A stretch of DNA of 64,000 nt from Dielma fastidiosa (GCF_000313565.1 NZ_HE578928.1:205127-269126), one strand, 5' to 3'; positions 20,761 through 30,193 are shown, counted from the stretch's first letter. Translations and numbers: made by a program. Notes: generated by a model from the letters alone, not told the origin.

Positions 20761-22047
20761 TTAATTTAATATTTCAGGCTTTTTTTCTTCAGGATAAGTC
20801 ATTTCCTCAACTTTTCCCTGCTTTTTTCCCTTGATACGGCTAAAGACCTCTTCTGCCCATGGCTTATCTTCTTCATTATTAAAACATAAGGTCATTAAAT
20901 ATAAACCATTCTGACAAATTATCTGACCAATCCCCATAAAGTATTTTTCGCCATCTTCTTCAGCTTCATGAATAACATAACGGCATCTTCCCTCACCGCA
21001 GATAATTTCAGTATAAGGCTCACTGCCTTCACCAAATACCGGGCCGACAAAATCAGCGTCACCCTCATTCATAAGATAACCGCTCACACGCATATTCTTC
21101 CAGTCAGGATAAGCTCCGTCATACCATAAATTATTACCATCCGCTTCACGTTCATAGCGGAAATTACCAGGCATATCAATATCAATCTTTCCAAAATGAA
21201 TCGTTACCCACCCCTTGCGGTAACCAATCGGTGTTTCCGAATAATAAACGGCCTGTTTTGAGATATCCATCGGTGTCCGCTCATCTAAACGGCAAAGATA
21301 TTCATAATCCTTAATTGGAATCGGAATCTCATGGCTCATTGTCATCGCCCGCTCAAGATAATCTAAAATTGAAGTATTCAATATCGCATCCTCATCACTG
21401 CGGGAACTTGGCATGTAATAACATTTTTCCCACATTAAATGCATTGCGCAGTTACGATAGAAATACGCGTCCTGCTCTTCATTATTCCAAATAAAGAATT
21501 CTTGCGCAAAAGGACCAATGCCCTCTTGAGCAACTCTTGAAACAAGCTCCTTAATATTAAAGCGGCCAAAAGGTGACAGCACACAGCCCTCACAGCCTGT
21601 TGGCTGATACTGATTCATATCCCAGCAAATACTGAGGTTGGAATAATCACCACCCGCATAATCATGACAGATCTCGATGATATTCTGAAGCCATGAATAA
21701 AAATGATCCTTGCGCATTCGTTCAAAATCACGGCGTCCTTCATATTCTGTATCATCCTCAATCAGCATGTGTTTCCCTAAACGTTCCTGAAATGCGTCAA
21801 TAAACTCAATCGCGTATTTATGAAAACCGGCGCCTACCAGATTCGTTTGACAATCACCCTTAAATATCCACTCATCTCCATCCTGTATAAATTCCACATA
21901 AAGATTTCCTAACGGACAGAAATGGATGCCGGAATTATTTTCATCTTCGTCATAACCCAGCTCTCTTTCCTTACATAATTCAGAAAGTATCTGTTTGACC
22001 TGCTTTTTATCATGTACACTTGTTTCAAATGAAAATCCAATACTCAT
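20761..22047 (-). CDS. Conserved-looking hypothetical protein
   Basis: 428 residues, acidic, with no signal peptide and no membrane segment. I do not recognise a domain. Visible features are many aromatic residues (W, Y, F), a block HYKY/EFIDAFQERLG near residue 80, and a C-terminal region rich in Gly and Asp that could be a beta fold. ATG at 22047 is chosen because AAGGAA precedes it; the earlier ATG at 22065 overlaps that ribosome site. It stands alone on the minus strand, with mobile-element debris downstream and the divergent pheA gene upstream. Confidence 0.75.
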   Translation of the reverse strand: MSIGFSFETSVHDKKQVKQILSELCKERELGYDEDENNSGIHFCPLGNLYVEFIQDGDEWIFKGDCQTNLVGAGFHKYAIEFIDAFQERLGKHMLIEDDTEYEGRRDFERMRKDHFYSWLQNIIEICHDYAGGDYSNLSICWDMNQYQPTGCEGCVLSPFGRFNIKELVSRVAQEGIGPFAQEFFIWNNEEQDAYFYRNCAMHLMWEKCYYMPSSRSDEDAILNTSILDYLERAMTMSHEIPIPIKDYEYLCRLDERTPMDISKQAVYYSETPIGYRKGWVTIHFGKIDIDMPGNFRYEREADGNNLWYDGAYPDWKNMRVSGYLMNEGDADFVGPVFGEGSEPYTEIICGEGRCRYVIHEAEEDGEKYFMGIGQIICQNGLYLMTLCFNNEEDKPWAEEVFSRIKGKKQGKVEEMTYPEEKKPEILN

Positions 22048-22422
22048 AATGTTCTTTCCTTTCAAGTGAAATCACTTCTTCTTATCTATAATTAAAATCA
22101 TTGCCAGTTACATATTCTACCTTTATATATGCAATAAATTCAATCTTATCTAAAATTAATTAACTGAACCTGCTTGCTTCTCAACCATGACATCCTTTAT
22201 GTATTTGTTTTAGTCTAAAAGCTATCTGTATCATAACACAACCCTCGATCAGTTAAAACACTATATTCTGAATAATCATAAGGCTATTAATGCTTTGTCC
22301 CCATTCGATGAATAAAATGCTTTTAGTAAATGAATTTGTATCAGATAAACTGCTTTCAATCTCCCTGAATGCTTACATTTCTTTTCTGAAAACGTTTTTC
22401 CGTCTATCCAAAGGAACAATTT
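22048..22422. other. Intergenic region between divergent genes
   Basis: About 375 bp of AT-rich DNA with no gene, tRNA or obvious terminator. It should contain the promoter of the hypothetical gene to the left; no convincing -35/-10 pair for it was found. Confidence 0.5.
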
Positions 22423-22431
22423 TGTTATAAA
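22423..22431 (+). promoter_or_regulatory. Extended -10 promoter of pheA
   Basis: TGTTATAAA at 22423-22431 fits an extended -10 (TGnTATAAA) with no good -35. The start site would fall near 22438, downstream of the ATG at 22436; this supports a later start for pheA. Confidence 0.5.
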
Positions 22432-22459
22432 ATAGATGATAGTGAAAGAGGGTGCCCGC

Positions 22460-23527
22460 TTGAATCAACTAGATAAGGCAAGAGAAAAAATCAATGCGAT
22501 TGATGTTCAGATGCGTGAGCTGTTTGAACAGCGCATGAAGGCTGTCGAAGAAGTTGCTGAATATAAATTAAAGAATAATATGAAAATATTCGATCCTGAC
22601 CGTGAGGCTGAGGTGATTGAAAAAAATAGTATTAAAATGCAGAACGAAAAACTGAAACCCTATTACCGTGAATATATTCAGGCGGTAATGGATATATCAA
22701 AAAGCTATCAGGAATCAATTGTCAATTGTGATACATATGGCTATCAAGGTGTGCTTGGCGCATTCTCCCATATTGCGACGCAGCGTTTGTTCCCGCATGG
22801 CAAAATGAAAAACTACGCTGCTTTTGAAGGGGCCGTTAAAGGTGTGCTGAATCATGAGATAGCAAAAGCTGTATTGCCTTTTGAAAACAGCTATACAGGT
22901 GAAGTCGGCGAAATATTAGATTTATTATTTAAGTATGATGTTGTGATACAATCCATTTATGATTTAAAAATCAATCAGAATCTGCTTGGTTTAAAAGGTG
23001 CGACACTCTGCGATATTAAACAGGTATATTCCAAGGATCAGGCAATTAACCAATGTCAGGATTTTCTTAAGAATTTTGATTATGAACTAATACCTTATGC
23101 GAATACCGCGCTGGCGGCAAAATTTGTCAGCGAGAGCCAGGATAAAAGCAAAGCCGCGATAGCTTCTATTGAAACAGCTGAATTATATGGCCTTGAAGTC
23201 CTTGCAGAGAACATTAACACCAGCAAAGATAATACAACCCGATTTGTCGTTGTCGGCAATGAACTGCCGGAAGATGGCAATCATCTCTCAATTGTATTTA
23301 CCGTGCATCATGAATCCGGACAGTTAGCTAAAATCATGCAGATTGTAGCAAAATATGGCTTCAACATGGAAAATATCAAATCAAGATCCTTAAAGGATGC
23401 TTCTTGGCAGTATTATTTCTATATGGAAATTGAAGGTCATTATCGTGATGAGAAGATGCAGAGTATGCTTGAAGAATGCCGAAACAGCAGTTCTAATTTT
23501 AAAGTAATTGGTGTATATAACCATTAA
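22460..23527 (+). CDS. pheA: Bifunctional chorismate mutase / prephenate dehydratase
   Basis: A 355-residue protein that converts chorismate to prephenate and then to phenylpyruvate. Residues 1-90 are an AroQ-type chorismate mutase (KINAIDVQMRELFEQRM). Residues about 93-275 are prephenate dehydratase (GAFSHIATQRLF, LPFENSYTGEV, and TRFVVVG with the essential Thr). The last 75 residues are an ACT domain. Its usual ESRP motif reads KSRS here, so phenylalanine control may differ. I chose TTG at 22460, which has AGAGGG at proper spacing; the ATG at 22436 lies before the likely transcription start. It forms an operon with the aminotransferase. Confidence 0.92.
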   Translation: MNQLDKAREKINAIDVQMRELFEQRMKAVEEVAEYKLKNNMKIFDPDREAEVIEKNSIKMQNEKLKPYYREYIQAVMDISKSYQESIVNCDTYGYQGVLGAFSHIATQRLFPHGKMKNYAAFEGAVKGVLNHEIAKAVLPFENSYTGEVGEILDLLFKYDVVIQSIYDLKINQNLLGLKGATLCDIKQVYSKDQAINQCQDFLKNFDYELIPYANTALAAKFVSESQDKSKAAIASIETAELYGLEVLAENINTSKDNTTRFVVVGNELPEDGNHLSIVFTVHHESGQLAKIMQIVAKYGFNMENIKSRSLKDASWQYYFYMEIEGHYRDEKMQSMLEECRNSSSNFKVIGVYNH

Positions 23528-23544
23528 GAAAGCGAGGGTTCAGT

Positions 23545-24780
23545 ATGAATTTCACAAAAAACAGTGCTAATCTGACACCGATTGAGGATACCGTATTTGC
23601 CGTAGTATCTAAAGCCAAGGAAGCAAAAGCTAAATTTGGCGCTGATCAGGTCGTTGACGCGACAATTGGATCACTTTATGATGAAGCTGGCAATCTGGTA
23701 GCCTTTAAGAGTGTTTTTGATAATTATGATAAAATCAAAAAAGAAGTTAAAGCCGCGTATGCTTCCAGTTTTACGGGAAATCCTACTTTCCGTCAGCGAG
23801 TTGCGGAATGGACAATCGGCGCGGCTGATGTAAAGCTGGCGCACAGTGTCATTGCCACACCTGGCGGTACGGGTGCGGTATCCATGACATTCTCCGATAT
23901 CTTAGAACCGGGAGAAACTGTAATTCTGCCGGATATTGCTTGGGGTTCCTATGCTTTAATGGCAACTGACAAACAGCTGAAGGCCAAAAAGTATAAAATG
24001 TTTGATGGTGATAAATTTAATCTTACGTCTTTCAAGGAAACTGTATTGAGTGTGATTAATGATCAGAACCGCATTTGTGTCGTAATCAATGATCCATGTC
24101 ACAATCCTACCGGTTATACAATGACACGCGGTGAATGGGATGAAGTTATTGCCTTTATGAATGAATGCAGCAAACAGGTACCTTGTGTAATCCTGAATGA
24201 TATTGCCTATATTGATTATGCCTATGATTTAGAGAATTCAAGAAAGTATATGGAAGCTTTCAATAACATTTCAGAACAAGTCATGGTAGTAGTGGCATTC
24301 AGCTGTTCTAAAACGATGACTTCTTATGGTCTGCGCTGCGGTGCGGCTATTCTGTTGGCACAAAGTGCTGAGAGTGTACGTCAGGCAGAAATAGTTTTTG
24401 AAAAATCAGCCCGTGCTATCTGGAGTAATATTCCTAACGCTGCTATGGATAACTTCTATCAGGTTACAACTGAGCATTATGATGATTTCATGAATGAAAA
24501 AGCTGTTTATATTGACTATCTTAAACAGCGCAGTGAAATCTTTAAAACTGAAGCTGAGGCATGCTCTCTGCCATGTTATCCATATAAGGAAGGTTTCTTT
24601 GTAACGATACAGATTGAGGATAATGACCGCCGTGACCGTTATCATGAGCTGCTGCTGGCAAATAACATATTTACCGTAAAGGTAAATCACGGTATCCGCG
24701 TTGCGGTGTGCAGTCTGAGCATTGATAAATGTAAAGGTTTAGCAGCCAGAATGAAACAATATTTAGATGAAACAAAGTAA
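23545..24780 (+). CDS. Aminotransferase class I/II, probably aromatic
   Basis: A 411-residue PLP enzyme with NDPCHNPTGYT (the NPTG-type cofactor motif), an ILNDIAYIDYAY segment, and FSCSKTMTSYGLRCG, where the Lys should hold PLP. It begins 17 nt after pheA and ends with a terminator, so the pair forms an operon. Transamination of phenylpyruvate and 4-hydroxyphenylpyruvate would complete Phe and Tyr synthesis started by the aro operon. Aspartate specificity is possible, and the substrate is inferred from context only. Confidence 0.85.
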   Translation: MNFTKNSANLTPIEDTVFAVVSKAKEAKAKFGADQVVDATIGSLYDEAGNLVAFKSVFDNYDKIKKEVKAAYASSFTGNPTFRQRVAEWTIGAADVKLAHSVIATPGGTGAVSMTFSDILEPGETVILPDIAWGSYALMATDKQLKAKKYKMFDGDKFNLTSFKETVLSVINDQNRICVVINDPCHNPTGYTMTRGEWDEVIAFMNECSKQVPCVILNDIAYIDYAYDLENSRKYMEAFNNISEQVMVVVAFSCSKTMTSYGLRCGAAILLAQSAESVRQAEIVFEKSARAIWSNIPNAAMDNFYQVTTEHYDDFMNEKAVYIDYLKQRSEIFKTEAEACSLPCYPYKEGFFVTIQIEDNDRRDRYHELLLANNIFTVKVNHGIRVAVCSLSIDKCKGLAARMKQYLDETK

Positions 24781-24805
24781 GCGATATGACAACATATCGC
24801 TTTTT
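24781..24805 (+). terminator. Terminator of pheA-aminotransferase operon
   Basis: GCGATATG-ACAA-CATATCGC is followed by TTTTT, starting directly after the stop codon. Confidence 0.9.
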
Positions 24806-24822
24806 GCGGAAAGGAAGATTTT

Positions 24823-26589
24823 ATGATTGATGAATCTAAGTGGTTATATCGAATAAAACGATTGGAAAATTACTTGGTAGCCTTGAAGAAAAAGTCAGGG
24901 TTTTACTCGATCCTGCGTTTTAGTTTTTTCATTGTGATACTTGCCGGTATCGTGATGGCTGGTAATATGGGGCAAAGCATAGGCGGCTGGCTGGCTTTAG
25001 CCGCTTTGATTGCTTTTATCTTCGCAGTGATGGGACATGGCAAGATTAAAGCTAAAATCAAAGATTGTGAGCATGAAATTCTTGTATGCCGGCAATATTT
25101 AGACCGTATACACGGCGGCTGGCGAAATTTCCCTGAAAAGGGGGATGAATTTATTAAGAATGCGGATGCTACCTTGCTGGATCTTGATTTAATAGGCAAA
25201 GCTTCGCTTTATCAATTGATATCGATTGCCCGCACATGCTTTGGCAAACAGGCATTTTATGACATACTATGCGGAAAATTACCGCTGTATCAACTAGCTG
25301 GACAGCAGGCTGCGGTTTCTGAATTAAGCAATCATGAATTTTCCATACAATTTCAAAAATTATTAATTAATCAAAAGATTCAAAACGGAACTGACTGTCA
25401 GGCCACTAAAGATCGATTAAATAGTTTTAAACAATATACCTCCTATAAGTATTTACCATTTTTATGTCTGATGCCGTTATTATTACTTTTAATTGGTTTA
25501 CTGGCGGCATTTGATAAACTGCCCGGCATTGTATTTGCCCTTGCCTTCTTTATTCAATTATTCTTATCCATCGGCATCTCTTTACGCAGCGGTGAAAAAA
25601 TTGATGGTTATGGTCAATTAAAGGATCAGATATCGGCATCTATGGAATTATTCAAATGCATAGAAGCCGCCGAGTTTAAAAGCGAACGCCTGAAAGGGAT
25701 TCAGCAAATTTTAAATAGCAATGGTTCCGCAAGCTCTGCCTGTCAGCGTTTAGACATTATCCTATCATTATTTTCATTGCGTAATAACCCTATCCTCTAC
25801 CTTGCTTTTAACGGTTTGTTTATGATTGATCTGCAGTGTCTGTATATTTTGGAACACTGGAAAAATAAATATGGAGATAAGCTGGAGCAATGGCTTGAAA
25901 CAGCCGGTGAAATGGAAGCTTTAGTATCTTGTTCAATTCTAGCTGCAGTGCGCAATACATGCACACCGTTAGTACATAAAGAAGAGCTGCCAAGCATTGA
26001 CGCGCAGGCATGTGCCCATCCGCTGATTGATCCTGATAAGGTAGTAGCTAATGATTTTAATCTTAAAGGCAGCAATATTATTACTGGCAGCAATATGTCC
26101 GGTAAGTCCACCTTTATGCGCTGCGTAGGCATTAATACCGTATTAGCCTTGATGGGCTGTGAAGTATGTGCCAAAAGCTTCAGCTGTACACCCATGCGTG
26201 TAATCTCATCAATGCGTCTGCATGATGAATTATCAGAAGGTATATCCACATTCTATGCAGAAATCCTGCGTATTAAAGATATTATGGAAGCCAGTAAAAC
26301 ACAAAATTTTAATTTAATTTTGATTGATGAGATTTTTAAAGGTACCAACAGCGCTGACCGTATTGTTGGTGCTAAGGAAGCGATTCAGCGTCTGAATCAG
26401 CCATGGCTGATCACAATCGTGACCACCCACGACTTTGAATTATGCACAGCACTGCCAACCTTAACGAATTATCATTTCTCAGAAACCTACGAGAATAATG
26501 AAATTCATTTTGACTATCAGATCAAGGACGGTCAGTGTAAAACAACCAACGCGAAAGAGTTAATGCGTATGGCTGGCATTATTGATTAA
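24823..26589 (+). CDS. Membrane-anchored MutS-related ATPase
   Basis: 588 residues. Two hydrophobic hairpins lie at about residues 27-70 and 208-250, so the protein is probably membrane-bound. The C-terminal 200 residues are a MutS-type ATPase: Walker A GSNMSGKSTFMR, an SMRLHDELSEGISTFYAEI switch segment, Walker B LILIDEIFKGTNS, and TTHDFEL. The mismatch-reading N-terminal domains of MutS are absent, so it is unlikely to act in normal mismatch repair. Its role is unknown. AAGGAAG precedes the ATG. It is a single gene bounded by terminators on both sides. Confidence 0.85.
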   Translation: MIDESKWLYRIKRLENYLVALKKKSGFYSILRFSFFIVILAGIVMAGNMGQSIGGWLALAALIAFIFAVMGHGKIKAKIKDCEHEILVCRQYLDRIHGGWRNFPEKGDEFIKNADATLLDLDLIGKASLYQLISIARTCFGKQAFYDILCGKLPLYQLAGQQAAVSELSNHEFSIQFQKLLINQKIQNGTDCQATKDRLNSFKQYTSYKYLPFLCLMPLLLLLIGLLAAFDKLPGIVFALAFFIQLFLSIGISLRSGEKIDGYGQLKDQISASMELFKCIEAAEFKSERLKGIQQILNSNGSASSACQRLDIILSLFSLRNNPILYLAFNGLFMIDLQCLYILEHWKNKYGDKLEQWLETAGEMEALVSCSILAAVRNTCTPLVHKEELPSIDAQACAHPLIDPDKVVANDFNLKGSNIITGSNMSGKSTFMRCVGINTVLALMGCEVCAKSFSCTPMRVISSMRLHDELSEGISTFYAEILRIKDIMEASKTQNFNLILIDEIFKGTNSADRIVGAKEAIQRLNQPWLITIVTTHDFELCTALPTLTNYHFSETYENNEIHFDYQIKDGQCKTTNAKELMRMAGIID

Positions 26590-26601
26590 TTTAACTAATT
26601 A

Positions 26602-26627
26602 CTGATGATAAAAACATCAGTTTTTTT
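26602..26627 (+). terminator. Terminator after the MutS-related gene
   Basis: CTGATG-ATAAAAA-CATCAG is followed by seven T. Confidence 0.85.
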
Positions 26628-26678
26628 AAAATATTTTCTAAATTTTCACCACATTGTTCTAAATATAAACAGTATTTA

Positions 26679-26712
26679 TCCACACATGATAATTAATGAG
26701 CAAACGTGTGGA
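26679..26712. promoter_or_regulatory. Inverted repeat in the lipoprotein promoter region
   Basis: TCCACAC and GTGTGGA are separated by about 20 bp and lie upstream of two TATAAT-like -10 boxes before the lipoprotein gene. This could be an operator; the regulator is unknown. Confidence 0.35.
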
Positions 26713-26761
26713 ATTCTACATATAATCAGTCTATAATCTTAATTAGGAGGTACATTAATTT

Positions 26762-27799
26762 ATGCCAAAGAAAATTATAGGATTATTTACTGCGCTTTTA
26801 TGTGCGGTAACCGTAGCAGGCTGTTCAACAAAACCAACTGAACCTGAAAAGCCTGTGGACGATAATAAGGTGGTTGAGCCAGCCGCTAAAGCCGAGCTTC
26901 AGATCGGACAAGTTGAAGCTGCTGCTCATGGCACTAAATGCTTCACAACAGCGACTGTTGTTGTTGAAGGAGACAAGATTCTGCTTGCCTACATTGATGA
27001 TTATCAGTATTTGTCAGCGGCAGATGCTACTGGTATTCCAAACAGTGAAACCTTAGCTGATTACTGGAATGAGGGTTTGGTACTAGGTTCTAAACGTGTT
27101 AATGCTGAAATGTACAGTGCAAACATGGCTAAGAGCGGATCAACAGTAGCAATTGATGTCAATTACAATACAATGCAAGACTATGTAGCTGGCAAAACAA
27201 TTGCTGAAGTTGAAGAATTAGCTGGTAAAACAAGTGATGAATTAATTGATACAATTTCAGGAGCTACTTTGGTCGATATGCCAGGCTACTTGAATGCAAT
27301 CGTAGAAGCTGCTAAAGCTGCTCAGGGCAATCCTAAGGTTACTTACGAAGGTGATGTTGCTGCTCTGAAAATCGGACAAGTTGAAGCTGCTGCTCACGGC
27401 ACAAAGTGCTTCACACTTGCTACAGCTGTAACTGATGGTGATAAAGTTGTCCTTGCTTACATCGATGATTTCCAATATCTTGACGGTGCAGAAGCAACTG
27501 GTGTTCCTAACAGTGAAACTTTGAAAGATAACTTAACTGATCCTACAAAAGTATTAGGTTCTAAACGTGTAAATGCTGAAATGTACAGTGCTAATATGGC
27601 TAAGAGCGGTGCTACTATCGCTATCGACGAAAACTTCAATATGGTACAAGATTATGTAGCAGGCAAGACAATTGCTGAGTTGAAGGAATTAGGCGGTAAA
27701 TCAAGTGAAGAAGTTCTTGATACAATTTCAAGCACAACTTTAGTTGATGCTCCGGGATATGTAAATGCCATCGTTATGGCAGCTACTGCTTCTAAGTAA
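26762..27799 (+). CDS. Lipoprotein with two FMN-binding-like repeats
   Basis: A 345-residue exported lipoprotein. The signal peptide ends at the lipobox VAGC (Cys21), followed by a Pro/Glu-rich linker. Two repeats of about 140 residues follow, at roughly 46-190 and 203-345, each starting LKIGQVEAAAHGTKCFT-like and each containing LAYIDD(Y/F)QYL, SKRVNAEMYSANMAKSG, and DYVAGKTIAE. Repeat 1 has DTISGATLVD near its end, like the SGAT motif where FMN is attached in FMN_bind domains. Repeat 2 has DTISSTTLVD instead. The layout recalls two-repeat flavinylated lipoproteins such as Listeria PplA. No electron-transfer partners are nearby. GGAGG precedes the ATG. Confidence 0.7.
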   Translation: MPKKIIGLFTALLCAVTVAGCSTKPTEPEKPVDDNKVVEPAAKAELQIGQVEAAAHGTKCFTTATVVVEGDKILLAYIDDYQYLSAADATGIPNSETLADYWNEGLVLGSKRVNAEMYSANMAKSGSTVAIDVNYNTMQDYVAGKTIAEVEELAGKTSDELIDTISGATLVDMPGYLNAIVEAAKAAQGNPKVTYEGDVAALKIGQVEAAAHGTKCFTLATAVTDGDKVVLAYIDDFQYLDGAEATGVPNSETLKDNLTDPTKVLGSKRVNAEMYSANMAKSGATIAIDENFNMVQDYVAGKTIAELKELGGKSSEEVLDTISSTTLVDAPGYVNAIVMAATASK

Positions 27800-27813
27800 T
27801 TAAGAATATATTA

Positions 27814-27846
27814 AAAGTCATCGCCGCTCATGGTGATGACTTTTTT
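27814..27846 (+). terminator. Terminator after the lipoprotein gene
   Basis: AAAGTCATCGCC...GGTGATGACTTT is followed by TTT. The remaining bases up to 28139 hold no gene that I can see; a short ACATCA/TGATGT hairpin near 28068 has no T-run. Confidence 0.85.
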
Positions 27847-28139
27847 CTTATTTATATTATGTTCAATAATATCTTTTATATTAATAATTCCATTGTTATT
27901 ATTTGAATATTTCGTCATAATTTCATTCTTTTTTATGCCATCACCTTATCACCATACTACATATCATGATTAAATGTAGTATCAATGTCAATAAATTCAG
28001 CTTTTCATTAAGTCATACTTCTGCCAGTCGGCTTGGATATAAATAATTTGTTTATTGTCATCCTCTCACATCATCGTGCGTGATGTAAGGTACATGGCAC
28101 AAGTTAGAAACTGATTAATCATATAACAACACACAAAGC

Positions 28140-28814
28140 TTATTCATTACTATCCCTAAGAAGTTCTGCATAGAAAAATGCCATTTCATTATATAATTCA
28201 TCCATCTTAGTTAATTCATAATTATTATTTATCTCATCAATCATGAGCATCAATACTTCATGAACTAACCACGGATAGGCTATATAAAAGGTTCCTGTAA
28301 ATTTAACAGCAGCAATCATGGCATTGATAGCTGAATCCAAATCATTTTCTAATCTAGCATAATCAGCCAATCTTAGTTTGAATTGATCAACATACAAATC
28401 ATTTATGCCTTTTTGTATTTCAAAATAACTTACAGTAACTTCCTCCTCCTTAGTTAATTTAGCAAGACAAGTTAACGCAACAAAATCCTCTTCCTCACGA
28501 TCCAAAATACTCCAGCCATCATCAGATTCATAATATTCTTTATATGAATCTTCAAATGGGTGATTAAGACGTTTTTCATAGATCTTCCTTGTTTCACTTT
28601 TAATTAGTCTTGAATTTTTAAACAATTCAAAAGTGAAATCACCTTTACCATTACTTCTAATAATTGTATGCAAACCCTTTCCGTCATTGATATTCAGGTA
28701 AAAATTATAATTGCTTGTAAAATTATCAATTTTATAACTTGCCATAACTTTTTTATTTCCACATAAAGAAACAGCTAGGAATAAGGAAAGTATAGTTTTA
28801 ATGATTGATTTCAT
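28140..28814 (-). CDS. Secreted hypothetical protein
   Basis: 224 residues with an N-terminal signal peptide (KSIIKTILSLFLAVSLCG, possible cleavage near residues 20-26). The rest is charged and soluble with no recognised domain. The C-terminal half is helical with a TPR-like feel (ADYARLENDLDSAINAMIAA), but no repeat could be confirmed. It follows the 420-residue exported protein by 30 nt on the same strand with a GGGGG ribosome site, so the two are probably co-transcribed. No terminator with a T-run was found after it. Confidence 0.65.
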   Translation of the reverse strand: MKSIIKTILSLFLAVSLCGNKKVMASYKIDNFTSNYNFYLNINDGKGLHTIIRSNGKGDFTFELFKNSRLIKSETRKIYEKRLNHPFEDSYKEYYESDDGWSILDREEEDFVALTCLAKLTKEEEVTVSYFEIQKGINDLYVDQFKLRLADYARLENDLDSAINAMIAAVKFTGTFYIAYPWLVHEVLMLMIDEINNNYELTKMDELYNEMAFFYAELLRDSNE

Positions 28815-28844
28815 GATATTTCCCCCTTATATTATATATAAATT

Positions 28845-30107
28845 CTAATTCATCTTTTGATAAGCAAGCTGTGAATTTTCATTGATTGAAAGCTGCCCTT
28901 TCGCAATCTCATTATCCGGCTTTTTCAAATCTATCCAAGCAATGCCAGTATTGGATAACAATAAGTCGCTGTCTGCAAACAAATAATGAATATCTGTGTT
29001 CAGATCCAACAAATAATTTTGAGGCCGACTTCTGTTTTCAATAGTTTTTGTTCCAGACCAAGTCATTATACCATTTTTGATATTGACTGCTTCAATCCAT
29101 TCACTTTCAAAATAATAAAAGATTTTATCCTTTTCGACATCTATCTCGTAAACTTTTGTCAGCGAATTGTTATTCATCATAAGAATTAGGTTATTCTCGT
29201 CTCCATACAAGCCCATCATACAATTCTCTAATCCAGTAGTTTCATAGATTATTGTTTTAGCTTTAGTTCTCATATCATATTGAATTAGTTGAGTAATCAT
29301 ATTTTCTTTATCTTCCCGTAAATAATACCATTTATTTTTATGATAAACAGGGTGTCCGCTATTTTCTTCTTCAACCACTTCAAATTCATTTATTGCGAAT
29401 GAGTAATATGTAATAATGTATTTGTTGTCTTCGGTTGATAAATCATCATACCAATTAAACATGAGTCCATTTTTATCCATATCTGCAATATTATAATGTG
29501 GAGGGACATTTTCACTCTGTTTAATTACTTTATACATGTCTGTATCTAAATCATACATATAATAATATGCTATACCATTGGCTTGATTATATTCTTCAAA
29601 TATTAAATTATTCTCATAAACTATAAGGATTTTGAACGAAGCATATATTGAATCTCCATCCATATTTTTCAGTTCTTTAAATTCACCAGTATTACAGTTA
29701 TAAGAAGCTAAAAATAATGCACTCCTGTTTTCGGATCTATCAGCTTCACCATAGACAACACCGTCATCACTTAGATAAAGCGGCGAGAAATAAACATCGG
29801 CTGGCCACTCTAAAGTTACAAAATCATTCAATAAGGCTTCACTATCCACCGTTTCAAAATCTAAAATTTGCTTTTGTGTTGTCTCCACAATCCCGAAATA
29901 ATTATTAACATCATTTATTTCTTGAGGATAATTATTCAAATTTTCAGCGTGAGCTTCATTATCTGTTTGATCATCAACTTTATTTTCATCTGAAATAATT
30001 TGTTGATCATTATCTTGAGAGTTTGGACTCAACTTTTCAAATATCTTTAAACCAATAAAAGCAAAACAAATTAATAATACTAAGCAGCAAATTGCTTTTT
30101 TAATCAT
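28845..30107 (-). CDS. Exported or membrane-anchored protein, probable beta-propeller
   Basis: 420 residues. One N-terminal hydrophobic segment (about 5-22) could be a signal anchor. An Asp/Asn/Glu-rich linker follows to about residue 75. The remainder has repeated units with alternating strands and aromatic residues (FKILIVYENNLIFEEYN, GLMFNWYDDLS, YHKNKWYYLRED, NLILMMNNNSL, GIMTWSGTK), which suggests a DUF5050-like propeller. The family is not certain. The start has GGGGG upstream. It is the first gene of a two-gene unit downstream of the peptide-regulator operon. Confidence 0.65.
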   Translation of the reverse strand: MIKKAICCLVLLICFAFIGLKIFEKLSPNSQDNDQQIISDENKVDDQTDNEAHAENLNNYPQEINDVNNYFGIVETTQKQILDFETVDSEALLNDFVTLEWPADVYFSPLYLSDDGVVYGEADRSENRSALFLASYNCNTGEFKELKNMDGDSIYASFKILIVYENNLIFEEYNQANGIAYYYMYDLDTDMYKVIKQSENVPPHYNIADMDKNGLMFNWYDDLSTEDNKYIITYYSFAINEFEVVEEENSGHPVYHKNKWYYLREDKENMITQLIQYDMRTKAKTIIYETTGLENCMMGLYGDENNLILMMNNNSLTKVYEIDVEKDKIFYYFESEWIEAVNIKNGIMTWSGTKTIENRSRPQNYLLDLNTDIHYLFADSDLLLSNTGIAWIDLKKPDNEIAKGQLSINENSQLAYQKMN

Positions 30108-30127
30108 AATGCATTTCCCCCTTACTC

Positions 30128-30146
30128 AAAATTGTTTGACAATTTT
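30128..30146. promoter_or_regulatory. Perfect palindrome before the exported protein gene
   Basis: AAAATTGT-TTG-ACAATTTT, 8-bp arms with a 3-bp centre, lies between the promoter and the ribosome site of the 28845-30107 gene. It is a good candidate operator. It has no T-run in the sense direction, so it is not a terminator. Confidence 0.45.
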
Positions 30147-30193
30147 TGATTAATGAATAATTCTAAGTATATAAATAACTATATCTTAATTTT

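Noticed and set aside
20529-20834. 101-codon frame on the plus strand
   Set aside because: It runs into the end of the 20761-22047 gene and shows no family features; the neighbouring frame carries the transposase-like motif.
28067-28086. ACATCA/TGATGT hairpin as terminator
   Set aside because: Short stem and no T-run on either strand.
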